Shown: piece after piece, positions 46,969 to 55,933 of the stretch
Layout of the letters: every line of letters starts with the position of its first letter
How positions within the stretch are numbered: position 1 is the first letter of the stretch
DNA from: Phycisphaerae bacterium
Lineage (GTDB): Bacteria; Planctomycetota; Phycisphaerae; SM23-33
NCBI GenBank assembly: GCA_030745875.1
Contig: JASLNT010000059.1
Location: 124,001 to 188,000, forward strand
Reading direction: 5' to 3'
Length of the DNA: 64,000 nucleotides
Notes under the pieces: generated by a model
Seen by the model: only the letters and a program-made list of their open reading frames with translations
Databases searched by the model: none
What the model was told of the DNA's origin: nothing
Translations under genes and position numbers: made by a program

Positions 46969-47223
46969 TTGAATATCCTTCCGCTATGGATTCACTTGTG
47001 TGGAACGCTGGTCCGCCGAGAAGCCCCGTATACGCCTCGGGGCGTTTGAACGGATGACGTGTTCCCGTTTAAATTAATATATCCCATGCTATTGCCCGGC
47101 CGCCCGGCCGAACGATTTGTCACGAATCATGATACTTAGGTCTCCACCCTGCGCCTAGCAGGAATCGAAAACCGTTTTGAACGGAGACGGAACCTGCAGC
47201 ACGATCCGCCTTCGGCGCAGTCC

Positions 47224-47250
47224 AACACCGAAAGCGGCGCCGCGGGTAGT
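47224..47250 (-). repeat. REP-like element 1
   Basis: AACACCGAAAGCGG followed by GCGCCGCGGG; shares AACACCGnAAGCGG with the element 63 bases downstream. Confidence 0.45.
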
Positions 47251-47280
47251 CTGAACAATGTGGTCGAAGCAAATCTCACG

Positions 47281-47310
47281 ACGCGCAACACCGCAAGCGG
47301 TGTCGCGCGT
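47281..47310 (-). repeat. REP-like element 2, near-perfect palindrome
   Basis: A 30-base palindrome: ACGCGC-A-ACACCG, loop CAAG, CGGTGT-C-GCGCGT, with one mismatched pair. It lies 20 bases beyond the 3' end of the RAYT gene. Confidence 0.6.
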
Positions 47311-47329
47311 CGTTTGCCCGGTGTTGGGT

Positions 47330-47968
47330 TCACTTGCTCTTGAACCGAGCCCCTCGTTTTCGCTTCGCGTAGGGCGAGTTGGGATTGTGTCCTTCGTGCA
47401 GCGGCCACCCATCGTAAGCCTGGACGAACGCGTGTTGCTGGGGCGGTTGGCGCATCTTGACCGGATTCTTTTCGATGTAGGCGATTGTCCTGCGAATGTC
47501 GTCGGGGTGGTCCTGGAATACGCTCCATCCGGGCCCGCCCCAGACCGGGTGATTGGGCGGTCTCGATCCGTCGCCCCGCAGCGCCTCTCGGGAACTCTGC
47601 TGCAGATTGGCGATCATCTGCTCAGCCGTGTCGCGGTGCTTCCGGATGAGCATGTGAACGTGATCGTCCATGACCGCGCAGGCGTAACATGTGTACTTGC
47701 GCAACTTGACGGTCTCCGCGAGGCTCGTGCAGATGACCTGGCGCTCGTTTGGAGAGAATGTCAGCAGGGCGTGTTTCAGAGCGGATTGAGCGTTTTTGTA
47801 GAACTTGCGTATTTCCCATCCCGCAGGTTGCACATCCTTTCGCCCGTAGTGCAGTTCTCCCAGTGCGGTTACGACGTTCTGGCGAATGCGATGTGATGTG
47901 CTTCCCCGCGGATCGTTGGGCAACCACCATCCGTATGCGGTCCAAATCAGGTGATGGGCGATAACCAT
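47330..47968 (-). CDS. REP-associated tyrosine transposase (RAYT, Y1_Tnp/HUH family)
   Basis: A 212-residue protein. The start MVIAHHLIWTAYGWWLPNDPRGS is typical of the family, and YACAVMDDHVHMLIRKH has the His-x-His (HUH) metal site. The Tyr in RRTIAYIEKNPVK fits the single catalytic tyrosine of Y1 transposases. RAYTs are single-copy, domesticated relatives of IS200/IS605 that act on REP palindromes, and the gene here is flanked by such palindromes (47224-47310 on one side, 47986-48012 and 48107-48140 on the other). An upstream in-frame TTG/ATG extension to 48019 runs into a repeat and is rejected. Length is normal and the gene looks intact. Confidence 0.88.
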   Translation of the reverse strand: MVIAHHLIWTAYGWWLPNDPRGSTSHRIRQNVVTALGELHYGRKDVQPAGWEIRKFYKNAQSALKHALLTFSPNERQVICTSLAETVKLRKYTCYACAVMDDHVHMLIRKHRDTAEQMIANLQQSSREALRGDGSRPPNHPVWGGPGWSVFQDHPDDIRRTIAYIEKNPVKMRQPPQQHAFVQAYDGWPLHEGHNPNSPYAKRKRGARFKSK

Positions 47969-47985
47969 GGACCGATAGTAAACCA

Positions 47986-48012
47986 GCGACGCGCGACACC
48001 GCAAGCGGTTTT
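47986..48012 (+). repeat. REP-like element 3, inverted relative to elements 1 and 2
   Basis: GCGACGCGCGACACCGCAAG followed by CGGTTTT; contains the ACCGC-AA-GCGGT hairpin. It sits 18 bases upstream of the RAYT start in the opposite orientation to elements 1 and 2. Confidence 0.5.
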
Positions 48013-48106
48013 GAGTCATGTCGCTTGGATTCGATAGAGTTCTCCCAACGACGCGCCAGACCCGTCACGGCGCCGGTGGGTGAACGTGCACGCTGTCGTC
48101 GACAAA

Positions 48107-48140
48107 CCGCTCGCGGCGCCGCGCGAAGTTCCAACGAATC
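48107..48140 (-). repeat. REP-like element 4
   Basis: On the minus strand it reads GATTCGTTGGAACTTCGCGC then GGCGCCGCGAGCGG. It shares the CGCGGCGCCGC core with element 1 and the whole 34 bases loosely with 45793-45826. Confidence 0.4.
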
Positions 48141-48242
48141 CCCGTAGATTTCCACCGCACCTATTCCATTGTCATCGAAGACGGATCGGGATCAGTTGCA
48201 ATTGCGCCAAAACGAAGCCTGTCCGCATCCAACGCCCGTTTG

Positions 48243-48674
48243 CTACTCAATCATCCGAAAAGTCCTGCCCGTCAGGGTGATGCTGTTTGGTGAGACTTCC
48301 GCCGATTCGGTGCTGTTGATTACGTAACCGCCGGCGGGAACGTCTGGCGGAAGGACTCTTGTTAGAAGCTCTCTGTCCAGGTACGTAAGGACTATCCGGG
48401 CAAGGTCTTCTGGATAATCGAACATTTCGCTGAGACCCGCGTAACCCGAGGGCGTGAACTCGGACGCTTCGCGGCAGGCGATATCGTCGGCTCGGATTTC
48501 CATCCTGATGCGGTCGAATTCGGGCTCGATCGCTTCAGTGAACTCAGCTTTCCCCAGGACCAGCTGGTAGGCGTCCACCTGCAGGCGATCAGAATCGAAG
48601 CGCCCGTAATTCATCCCATCATTGACCGTTACGCGATTTGCGCCGACCCGCTTTCCGTTAATTGATACGATCAT
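48243..48674 (-). CDS. Hypothetical protein, 143 residues
   Basis: A short soluble-looking protein beginning MIVSINGKRVGANRVTVNDG, rich in acidic residues, with no signal peptide, membrane segment or motif that I recognise. The codon use matches neighbouring genes (strong G/C at third positions), and the reading frame fills the gap between the REP region and a long intergenic stretch, which supports a real gene. No clear RBS. Function unknown; the beta-strand-rich start could be a small sandwich domain. Confidence 0.6.
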   Translation of the reverse strand: MIVSINGKRVGANRVTVNDGMNYGRFDSDRLQVDAYQLVLGKAEFTEAIEPEFDRIRMEIRADDIACREASEFTPSGYAGLSEMFDYPEDLARIVLTYLDRELLTRVLPPDVPAGGYVINSTESAEVSPNSITLTGRTFRMIE

Positions 48675-48845
48675 TTCGCTCGCCGGTTGCCGCTGTGGGC
48701 GCCGGGCTCCTTAGACTGCAATTGCGAAGTCATTATACGCCGGCCCGGCGCTGGTTTCCGCATTTCTTTGTTTCGAACTCACAGCGATCGCTGGGGGAAC
48801 TGGTCGCCCGGCGCAGGGGCTGCAGACCGCGGCGCGCGGGGGCGA

Positions 48846-49066
48846 GGTTCACAACCGGGCAAAAACGGGCATACCTGTGAACTATGCGAAACCGCGGCAG
48901 TGTGTCAATGGGAAATATGAGGGCGGCGAGCGTAACGGCTGCAGGGTCAGGAAGTTGAACGTTTCACAGTATACTCGGTCGCGACCGCGACGTTCGGATT
49001 ATTCGGATTATATCGCTCAAAACGGGGTATGTCACAGGGTGAAAAGGTGTGAACCAATTGTGAACT
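48846..49066. promoter_or_regulatory. Cluster of TGTGAAC half-sites, candidate multi-site operator
   Basis: GGTTCACA (48846-48853), TGTGAACT (48876-48883), TGTGAACC (49048-49055) and TGTGAACT (49059-49066), with a related TTTCACA near 48962. The last two are direct repeats exactly 11 bases apart, about one helical turn, and lie 24 bases upstream of the -35 element at 49090. This suits an activator or repressor array; the protein is unknown. Confidence 0.4.
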
Positions 49067-49089
49067 AGTCCGATCGCGCGATGCGCTGT

Positions 49090-49119
49090 TTGACGGTGTC
49101 CGGAGCGGGGAGGTATACT
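49090..49119 (+). promoter_or_regulatory. Sigma70-type promoter upstream of the HzsA/FGE gene
   Basis: TTGACG (49090-49095), 18 bases, TATACT (49114-49119). The predicted start near 49126 leaves about 250 bases before the next large gene. Confidence 0.5.
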
Positions 49120-49182
49120 ACGGGTGTCGAATTGACCCACACTCCGGATCAGTTGATCTACTCATGGCAGGGATCGCAGAGA

Positions 49183-49352
49183 ATGAAGAACATCATGCTA
49201 TGTGCGGTTATCGCGTCGATTCCGGTCGGGGCGTTGGCCCGACGCTTGGCGCCGCCAGCGCCTCGGACTATGCGCTGGCTCATCCCGCCCAAGCCGACAA
49301 GAGCCGCATACTGTTTTACGAATCACTCGGACGGAAATTCGAGAGAGAATAA
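49183..49352 (+). pseudogene. Possible small secreted-peptide gene with a frame change (doubtful)
   Basis: The frame starting at 49183 encodes MKNIMLCAVIASIPVGALA, a convincing signal peptide, but its continuation has poor codon use and ends at 49374, overlapping the next start as TGATG. The frame that ends at 49352 has codon use like real genes here (SDYALAHPAQADKSRILFYE and on to a stop). Joining the two would need one frameshift and give a peptide of about 57 residues. It may be a broken gene, a leader, or chance. Confidence 0.22.
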
Positions 49353-49373
49353 CCCGCAACAGGAGAGTCTTTG

Positions 49374-52300
49374 ATGCTGCAGTCTTTCACGATCCGCACA
49401 CGAGTCAGCGTATTGGCGTTCAGTGTTCTCGCGTTGTTCGCGGCGTCTGCGACGGGGGCAAAGCCTGTCAAGGTCGGCCCGAAAGCCGGCATCGCACCTA
49501 CTGAGGTCCGTTTCGGTTGGATCCGCCACGAACACCAGAAGCCCAAAGTCAAGTCGCCTCGCGTCAAGTCCAATCAGACCAGCCCGTTTCGAAACAATTT
49601 CGATTCGCTGCGTCTTGCGATTGAAGACCTGACCAAGACGTTCGGGGCGAAGTATTCCAACGGCGCGAAGTACCTGGCCCAATTGGCGAGGATCGAGAAA
49701 GCCGTCAAGGCCGGCTCGGCGCCGATCAAGCCTCTGGCCGACGAGTTTGACGCGCTGTTCCATGAAGCGTTGCTCGCCAACCCGCTGATCGACTTTGACA
49801 AGCTCCTTTTCGTTGATTCGAATAATCCGATGACTCCGCGCAACTGGTTGAGCCTGGACTCGATCCGCGGTTCGACCCGCGCCGGCGGGGTGTCGTTGAA
49901 GGTGCTGTCTCCGGTTTCGCCTGACGGGAAGGTGACAACGCTTTTCATCCCGCCGAACAACCGCAATCTGATCGCCGTCGATTTGCACTGGGACGCACAA
50001 AAGCTGCTTTACACCGCAACCGGAATGTCCAGCCGCGCCCATCAGCTCTTCGAGGTCGATCTGCCTCCGAAGAAGGATCCCAAGAGCGGAGCGTTTGCCG
50101 TCCGCGAGATTGAGACCATCAAATACCAGGATGTCAGCAACTACGACGCATGCTACTGCCCCGACGATTCGATCATTTTCGTAAGCACTGCGACGATGAA
50201 CGGCGTGCCGTGCATCCGCGGCGGTTCGCCGATCGGCAATCTCTACCGCAGGAAGCCCGACGGGACAATCGAGCGCCTGACCAACGATCAGGACCACGAC
50301 TGGCACCCTACGATGCTCGCCAACGGGCGCGTCATGTATCTCCGCTGGGACTACACCGACACGCCTCACGCCTTCAACCGGATAATGTTCTCGATGAATC
50401 CCGACGGTACGGGTCAGGCCGCGATGTACGGCAGCAATTCGTACTGGCCCAACTGCATGTTCTACCCCAAATCCGTTCCGGGCAGCTCCACGAAGTTCGT
50501 CGCCTCGATCGTTGGTCACCACTCCGGGACCCAGGGCGGGATGTTCCTGTTCGACACCGCCAGGGGAACTTTCGAGTCTGACGGTGTTGTCCAGCAGGTT
50601 CCGGGCTACAAGAAGAGCGTCTTCCCGCGAATCGCCGACGGACTTGGTTACCGAGAGCCGAAAGTAACCACGACTCATCCGCTTTCGGACAAGTACTTCC
50701 TGGCCGCCTGCTGGCCGGGCTCGGGCTGGAGCGGAAAACGCCAGGGCATTTACCTGATGGACGCCTTCGACAACGGTTTGGAGTTGTGCAGCATTCAAGG
50801 GCGCAGCCTGCTTGAGCCCATTCCCTGGAAGAAGCGGGTCCGCCCGCCGATTATCCCCGACAAGACAGACCCGAAGGCGACGACCGGAACGGTTGTGCTA
50901 AACAATGTTTACTTCGGAAAGGGAACCGCCGGCGTGCCGAAAGGCTCGATCAAACGCCTGCGGGTCTACTCTTACAACTACGCGATGCGCCGCATGGGCG
51001 GGCAGTCCGACCGCGTCGGCATTGATGGGCCTTGGGACGTGCGAGTGATTCACGGGACCGTGCCCGTTGAAGACGACGGAAGCGCCAGCTTCACCGTTCC
51101 TGCGATGACTCCGATCGCTATCCAGCCGCTCGACGCCGAAGGCAAGGCCGTCCAGTTGATGCGAAGCTGGTTCACCTGCCGGCCGGGCGAGGTGCTCTCG
51201 TGCATCGGCTGCCACGAAGACCCCAACACCGTGCCCCAACCGCAGGCAGTCAAGGCCGCCAAGCGTTCCCCCTCGAAAATCACGCCCTGGTACGGACCCG
51301 TGCGGGGATTCAGCTTTAATCGCGAGGTCCAGCCCGTGCTGGACAAATTCTGCGTCGGCTGCCATAACGCCAAGACCACGAAGAAGCTGCCGAGCGGGCG
51401 GAAGATCCCCAATCTGACGCTCCGTGAGGATGTCGTGATCACCGACACCGGATCGGTCAAGAGGATCAAGAAGACAAGCAGACCGGCTAAGACTCTCGCC
51501 CAGCAGATCGACGATCCGGTCCTGTACAAGGACAAGTTCGCCGAGTCCAAGGGCAAGAGCTACGGCGGGGCCCATTTCCCTCCGGCGTATCTCGAACTGT
51601 TCCGGTTCGCCAGGAGCGCCACGCTGGAAAGCGATCTGCACATGCTCACTCCTTACGACTACCACGCCGATCAGACCAAGCTGGTCCAGATGCTCAAGAA
51701 AGGGCACCACGGAGTTCGCCTTGACGCCGAAGGCTGGAGCAGAATCGTAACGTGGATTGACTTTAACACGCCGGCCCACGGAACATGGGCCGAGATCACC
51801 AACCCGCAATTTCCGAAGGATTATTCCAAGAGACGCGGCGAGTTGATGAAACGCTACGCCGGGATCGATTTCGATCCGGAAACCGCCGAGGTTCCGCCAG
51901 CCGCGGCGATCGAGCCGATCGAGCCGATGAAGGTCTCGCCGCCGGCGTCGATCCGCGACAAGTTCCCGGCAAAGGTTGACGCCAAGTCGCTGGCCGAAGC
52001 AAGGGATTCCGCATCGGGCAAACTGCGAACCGTCACGTTCGATCTGTCGAAGGACAAGGAGATTCTCGAAAAGAAGTACGCGGCGATACTGGATCCCAGG
52101 AAGCGCCCCAGGCTGGATCCGAAAACGTTGAAAATGACGTTCGTACGCATTCCGTCGGGATCGTACGTCACCGGCAATGTCAACGGGGCGGAGGACGAGT
52201 GGGGCCAGCGGAAAGTCGTCGTCGAAGAACCGTTCTGGATCGCCACTACCGAAACGACGAACGAGTTGTTCAACCTGTTCGATCCAGCCCACGATTCCCG

Positions 52301-52877
52301 CCTCGACAGCAATGAGCGGCTGCATTTCGGTGACGGAGCCATACGGGGTTTCCCGCTGAACGGAGCCCGGCAGCCGGTGGTGAGAATCTCGCAGACCCAG
52401 GCGGCGGCGTTCTGCAAATGGCTCAGCGCCAAGATCGGAAAGAACTGTGCCCTGCCGAGCGAATCGCAATGGGAGTGGGCTGCGATTTTCGGAAAGTGCG
52501 ACGAAAACGGTTACGCCGGCAAGGATTTCAGCAAGATCGCCAACCTGGCCGACAAGTCGTATCTGTTGAAGAACGCCAACAAGGAGATGCCGATGTGGCG
52601 GCCTTCGATTCTAAGCAGCGACGACGGAGCCAGAGTTTCGACGGATGTGGCGAAATACGCGCCCAACGAAGCCGGCGTTCACGACATGATCGGAAACGTC
52701 GCCGAGTGGACCACGAGCGCCTGGAAATCTCCGACGGGCTCGGCCGCGCCGCAGCTTGTCGCCAAGGGCGGAAGTTGGCGCGATCGACCCAAGACGGCTA
52801 CTCCGTTTTCGAAGATGCCCGCACGAGCCGACATAAAGTTTGTCGACGTTGGTTTCAGAGTGATTATCGAAGATTAG
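49374..52877 (+). CDS. HzsA-related exported dihaem protein with C-terminal FGE-like domain
   Basis: A 1167-residue protein; CAGGAG precedes the ATG and a signal peptide follows (VSVLAFSVLALFAASATGA). A PD40/TolB-like propeller (FEVDLPP, CYCPDDSIIFVSTATM, LANGRVMYLRWDY) leads into the hydrazine-synthase-alpha-like middle region (YNYAMRRMGGQ, IHGTVPVEDDGSASFTVPA). Two c-type haem motifs follow: CIGCH (about 51200) and CVGCH (about 51352), the second in a region starting VQPVLDKFC typical of planctomycete cytochromes. The last about 260 residues are an FGE-sulfatase/PvdO domain (MTFVRIPSGSYVTG, LPSESQWEWAA, DMIGNVAEWT, KGGSWRDRP, VDVGFR). The cysteine pair needed for formylglycine formation is absent, so this domain is probably non-catalytic or binds a ligand. 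Confidence 0.87.
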   Translation: MLQSFTIRTRVSVLAFSVLALFAASATGAKPVKVGPKAGIAPTEVRFGWIRHEHQKPKVKSPRVKSNQTSPFRNNFDSLRLAIEDLTKTFGAKYSNGAKYLAQLARIEKAVKAGSAPIKPLADEFDALFHEALLANPLIDFDKLLFVDSNNPMTPRNWLSLDSIRGSTRAGGVSLKVLSPVSPDGKVTTLFIPPNNRNLIAVDLHWDAQKLLYTATGMSSRAHQLFEVDLPPKKDPKSGAFAVREIETIKYQDVSNYDACYCPDDSIIFVSTATMNGVPCIRGGSPIGNLYRRKPDGTIERLTNDQDHDWHPTMLANGRVMYLRWDYTDTPHAFNRIMFSMNPDGTGQAAMYGSNSYWPNCMFYPKSVPGSSTKFVASIVGHHSGTQGGMFLFDTARGTFESDGVVQQVPGYKKSVFPRIADGLGYREPKVTTTHPLSDKYFLAACWPGSGWSGKRQGIYLMDAFDNGLELCSIQGRSLLEPIPWKKRVRPPIIPDKTDPKATTGTVVLNNVYFGKGTAGVPKGSIKRLRVYSYNYAMRRMGGQSDRVGIDGPWDVRVIHGTVPVEDDGSASFTVPAMTPIAIQPLDAEGKAVQLMRSWFTCRPGEVLSCIGCHEDPNTVPQPQAVKAAKRSPSKITPWYGPVRGFSFNREVQPVLDKFCVGCHNAKTTKKLPSGRKIPNLTLREDVVITDTGSVKRIKKTSRPAKTLAQQIDDPVLYKDKFAESKGKSYGGAHFPPAYLELFRFARSATLESDLHMLTPYDYHADQTKLVQMLKKGHHGVRLDAEGWSRIVTWIDFNTPAHGTWAEITNPQFPKDYSKRRGELMKRYAGIDFDPETAEVPPAAAIEPIEPMKVSPPASIRDKFPAKVDAKSLAEARDSASGKLRTVTFDLSKDKEILEKKYAAILDPRKRPRLDPKTLKMTFVRIPSGSYVTGNVNGAEDEWGQRKVVVEEPFWIATTETTNELFNLFDPAHDSRLDSNERLHFGDGAIRGFPLNGARQPVVRISQTQAAAFCKWLSAKIGKNCALPSESQWEWAAIFGKCDENGYAGKDFSKIANLADKSYLLKNANKEMPMWRPSILSSDDGARVSTDVAKYAPNEAGVHDMIGNVAEWTTSAWKSPTGSAAPQLVAKGGSWRDRPKTATPFSKMPARADIKFVDVGFRVIIED

Positions 52878-52916
52878 AATCGCACTGATATAATAGTCGG
52901 TAGAGGAATGATCGTG

Positions 52917-55865
52917 ATGACGACAACATTGTCCCGACGCCGGAGCTTGTCGGCATTGACGCTCGCCTCGGCGTGCGTCGCAGTGTTCGGCGGAGTATGC
53001 CTTGCCGGAGGACCGCCTACGAGACTCGAGATTCCCGCCTGGTCCTTCAATCGCGGAAACGCCCGCGTCGAAGCCAATCGGCAGGTCTACGCCGACTACC
53101 GCGACATGCATCCCAACCTGATGATAGTCGGCGGCCGGAGTCGTCCTTGGGAGGTCCAGTACGACGTTGATATTCCGATCGACGCGACGTACGCTCTGAG
53201 CATCCGGTACGCCTCGCCTGAGTCCCGCCCGATCGAGATCTGGATCGATGGAAAGAAGGTTAGCGTCGGTTGTCGCGGCGCAACGGGCCTCGGCGGATCG
53301 GAGCCGTATCTGGATCGTTTTCCCAGGCACGATCGGCCCCGGTTGATGGAGAACTTTCACGGGGCTCGCTGGTCCGAGGCCTGCAAGCGATCGATTAGCG
53401 CCGGCAAGCACACGTTTAAACTCACCAGCAGGAATCGGCCGCCCGGGGTGCTGGCGTTGCGCTTGGATTCCTCGAAGCCTTTTCCCGCCAAGTGGAAGCC
53501 GACCGGTCCGGCCGTGATCGACCCGCAGAGCGGATCGCTTCGTTACAAGGCCAGACATCGCTACAATCTGGCATACGGCCGGCCGGATCCCAAAATGAAG
53601 CTCGATAGGATCCCGCCTCTGCATCGCACGGGTTTCCTGCCGCCGGGAAGCGTGAACGTTGCGGCGTTAGGCATGGCGATCAAGGACGTAACCGCTGAAT
53701 TCGGGCCGCGATATTCCAAAGGCTCCCGGTATCTCAAGCAGCTTGCCGAACTGGAGAAGAACGAGTCGGACGCCCAGGAAGGCGGACCCGAACAGTTGCA
53801 GGTGCTGCACGATGAATCCGTGGCGCTGAGGCGAAATGCGATGCTGGATCATCCGCTGCTGAAGTTCGACAAGCTGTTGTTCGTCAAGCGGCTGACCGAC
53901 ACGTCGGGGCACATCTACGAGGACCACTACGGCGGTAAGGTCATGGGCGGGAATCTGTGCATCCTCTCTCCTGTGGCGCCCGACGGCAAAGTCACCGAAA
54001 TCGCACCGCAGCTTACCGGCGGTCGGTTCGGGCGGTTCGATCTGTCATTCGACGCAAAGCGCATCGTGTTTACTTACAAGAAAGACGACAAGAGCAACTT
54101 CCGGATCTACGAGATCGGCGTTGACGGCAAGGGTTTGCGGCAGCTCAGTTTCGATGCTCCTGATGAATCCAGGGGCGATATGCTTTACGGCTGCAAGTCC
54201 GGCCGGCTCGGCGTGGGGTACGACGACATCGATCCGTGCTATCTGCCCAGCGGTAAGATAATGTTCGCTTCGACCCGCACCCAGCGCGTGGTCTTCTGCC
54301 TGGGAACCAGCGTCACTACGCTGCATGTTATGGACGCCGACGGCAAGAATCTCCACAGCATTTCCGAAGGTCCGATCACCGAGATCGATCCGTGCGTGAT
54401 GGACGACGGCCGCGTGATTTACATGAGATGGGAATACGTCGACAAAGGTTTCGGCAACGTGCAGAGTCTCTGGTCGATGCATCCCGACGGCAGCCATACC
54501 GAGCACGTTTACAAGAACAACGTTGTCCTGCCCGGCGGGATGGTCGATCCGCGCAGTGTCCCCGGCAGCGGCAAGATCGTGACCATCGCCACGGCGCACT
54601 GCGGCCTGTCGGTCGGGCCGGTCGTGCTCCTCGATACCCGCAAGACCCGGCGCGGCGCCGAGGCGATGACCAACATCACGCCGGAGATCGCTCTGCCGGG
54701 CATGTTCTGGCATCGTCGCACAACGCGGTACGGATACTTCAAGGAGCCTTACCCGCTGTCGGAGAAGCTGTTTATCGTGGCTCACAGCACCAGCAAAAAC
54801 ATGACTGAGCCCAAGGGCTACGGGCTCTACGTGCTGGACGCCTGGGGCAATCGCGTCGAGCTCTATCGCGATCCGGAGACATCCTGTTTCCAGCCGGTCC
54901 CGCTGCGAGCCCGCCGCAAGCCCACCGAGATTCCCTCGGTGGTGGGAGCCCGCGCGAAACTCGCACAACTCGACAAGACCAAAGACCGGAAGCTTGCGAC
55001 GCTGTTCATGCAGGACGTTTACCGCGGGATGGGCGGAATCAAGCGCGGGCGGGTGAAGTATCTGCGGATCATGGAGGCGATGGCCTTACCGTGGAAGTCG
55101 GCGCTGCGATCGCGACAGCAGGGCGATGCGGCGGACCTTCAGGCCTCGGCCGTGAGTTTCATGGGCGATGTTCACCTCAAGAAGGTCTTCGGCGTCGTGC
55201 CGGTTGAAGAGGACGGATCGGCGTATTTCACCGTTCCGGCCCGCAAGAATTTATACTTCCAGGCTCTCGACGCGGACTACATGGAACTCCAGCGGATGCG
55301 GACATTTGTGAACATGATCCCTGGCGAGAAGAGGTCGTGCGTGGGATGTCACGAACTGCGGCGCGAGGCTCCTGTCGCCGGCAAGGGGTCTCCGCTGGCG
55401 CTTAAGCACAAGCCTTCGCGCATAACCCCCCAGCCAGGCGACACCGCTCCGCGAATGGTGCACTACCCCCGCGACATTCAGCCGATCTTCGACAAGCATT
55501 GCATCAAATGCCACAGCGGTGCGAACCCCAAGGGCGATCTGGATCTGTCCGGCGAGTTGACCAGACTGTGGAATCGCTCTTACGAAAACCTGGTCAACAA
55601 GGAGTTGATCAGCTTCCTGTACGGCTGTATCGGAGAGGCCAATGTGCCCGCGGAGATGCCGTTGACGTTCGGGTCGCATCGCAGCAAGCTCGTCGATCGC
55701 ATTCGCAACAAGCCGTGCAAGTCGAACCTGACGCGCGAGGAGTTCATCAGGATCGTCACCTGGATCGACGCCAACGCTCCGTATTACGGTACGCACCGGG
55801 GGAAGAAGAACATCAAGTGGAAAGAGTACGCAGATTTCAGACCTCCGCCGCCAACGGGCAAGTGA
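52917..55865 (+). CDS. HzsA-related exported dihaem protein without FGE domain
   Basis: A 982-residue protein. Start at 52917 (MTTTLSRRRSLSAL) is preferred because GAGGA lies 9 bases upstream; an ATG at 52908 is three codons earlier. A signal peptide follows (LASACVAVFGGVCLAGG). Residues about 60-190 form a beta-sandwich not seen in the sister genes (SIRYASPESRPIEIWIDGK). Then come PD40-like strands (YLPSGKIMFASTRTQ, VMDDGRVIYMRWEY), the HzsA-like region (FGVVPVEEDGSAYFTVPARK), and two haem motifs CVGCH (about 55337) and CIKCH (about 55500). It lies 39 bases after the preceding HzsA/FGE gene; a TATAAT (52889-52894) in the gap may give separate expression. Role probably periplasmic electron transfer or substrate binding. 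Confidence 0.87.
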   Translation: MTTTLSRRRSLSALTLASACVAVFGGVCLAGGPPTRLEIPAWSFNRGNARVEANRQVYADYRDMHPNLMIVGGRSRPWEVQYDVDIPIDATYALSIRYASPESRPIEIWIDGKKVSVGCRGATGLGGSEPYLDRFPRHDRPRLMENFHGARWSEACKRSISAGKHTFKLTSRNRPPGVLALRLDSSKPFPAKWKPTGPAVIDPQSGSLRYKARHRYNLAYGRPDPKMKLDRIPPLHRTGFLPPGSVNVAALGMAIKDVTAEFGPRYSKGSRYLKQLAELEKNESDAQEGGPEQLQVLHDESVALRRNAMLDHPLLKFDKLLFVKRLTDTSGHIYEDHYGGKVMGGNLCILSPVAPDGKVTEIAPQLTGGRFGRFDLSFDAKRIVFTYKKDDKSNFRIYEIGVDGKGLRQLSFDAPDESRGDMLYGCKSGRLGVGYDDIDPCYLPSGKIMFASTRTQRVVFCLGTSVTTLHVMDADGKNLHSISEGPITEIDPCVMDDGRVIYMRWEYVDKGFGNVQSLWSMHPDGSHTEHVYKNNVVLPGGMVDPRSVPGSGKIVTIATAHCGLSVGPVVLLDTRKTRRGAEAMTNITPEIALPGMFWHRRTTRYGYFKEPYPLSEKLFIVAHSTSKNMTEPKGYGLYVLDAWGNRVELYRDPETSCFQPVPLRARRKPTEIPSVVGARAKLAQLDKTKDRKLATLFMQDVYRGMGGIKRGRVKYLRIMEAMALPWKSALRSRQQGDAADLQASAVSFMGDVHLKKVFGVVPVEEDGSAYFTVPARKNLYFQALDADYMELQRMRTFVNMIPGEKRSCVGCHELRREAPVAGKGSPLALKHKPSRITPQPGDTAPRMVHYPRDIQPIFDKHCIKCHSGANPKGDLDLSGELTRLWNRSYENLVNKELISFLYGCIGEANVPAEMPLTFGSHRSKLVDRIRNKPCKSNLTREEFIRIVTWIDANAPYYGTHRGKKNIKWKEYADFRPPPPTGK

Positions 55866-55933
55866 ATCGGAGGCTCGGCGATCATGGCGCGGTGTTGGGA
55901 CTTACTCCACCGGTCGACAACTCGACAAGAAAC

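Larger units (their letters stand above)
46969..47329. other. Intergenic region with REP-like palindromes
   Basis: No gene is visible. It contains a CCCCG/CGGGG inverted repeat near 47021-47045, a GC-palindromic patch near 47099-47112, and two REP-like elements (47224-47250 and 47281-47310) 63 bases apart. Small open frames here are translations of the repeats. Confidence 0.55.
48675..49373. other. Long control region upstream of an HzsA/FGE gene
   Basis: A 699-base stretch with no secure gene. It contains a cluster of TGTGAAC/GTTCACA half-sites (48846-49066), a perfect 12-bp palindrome CGGTCGCGACCG (48976-48987), a short direct repeat CGGATTAT (two copies near 48994-49012), a good promoter (49090-49119) and a doubtful small ORF. 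Confidence 0.55.

Noticed and set aside
47136..47528. Minus-strand frame through the REP elements
   Set aside because: Its repeated T-R-x-x-A-x-G-V pattern is just the translation of the palindromic repeats.
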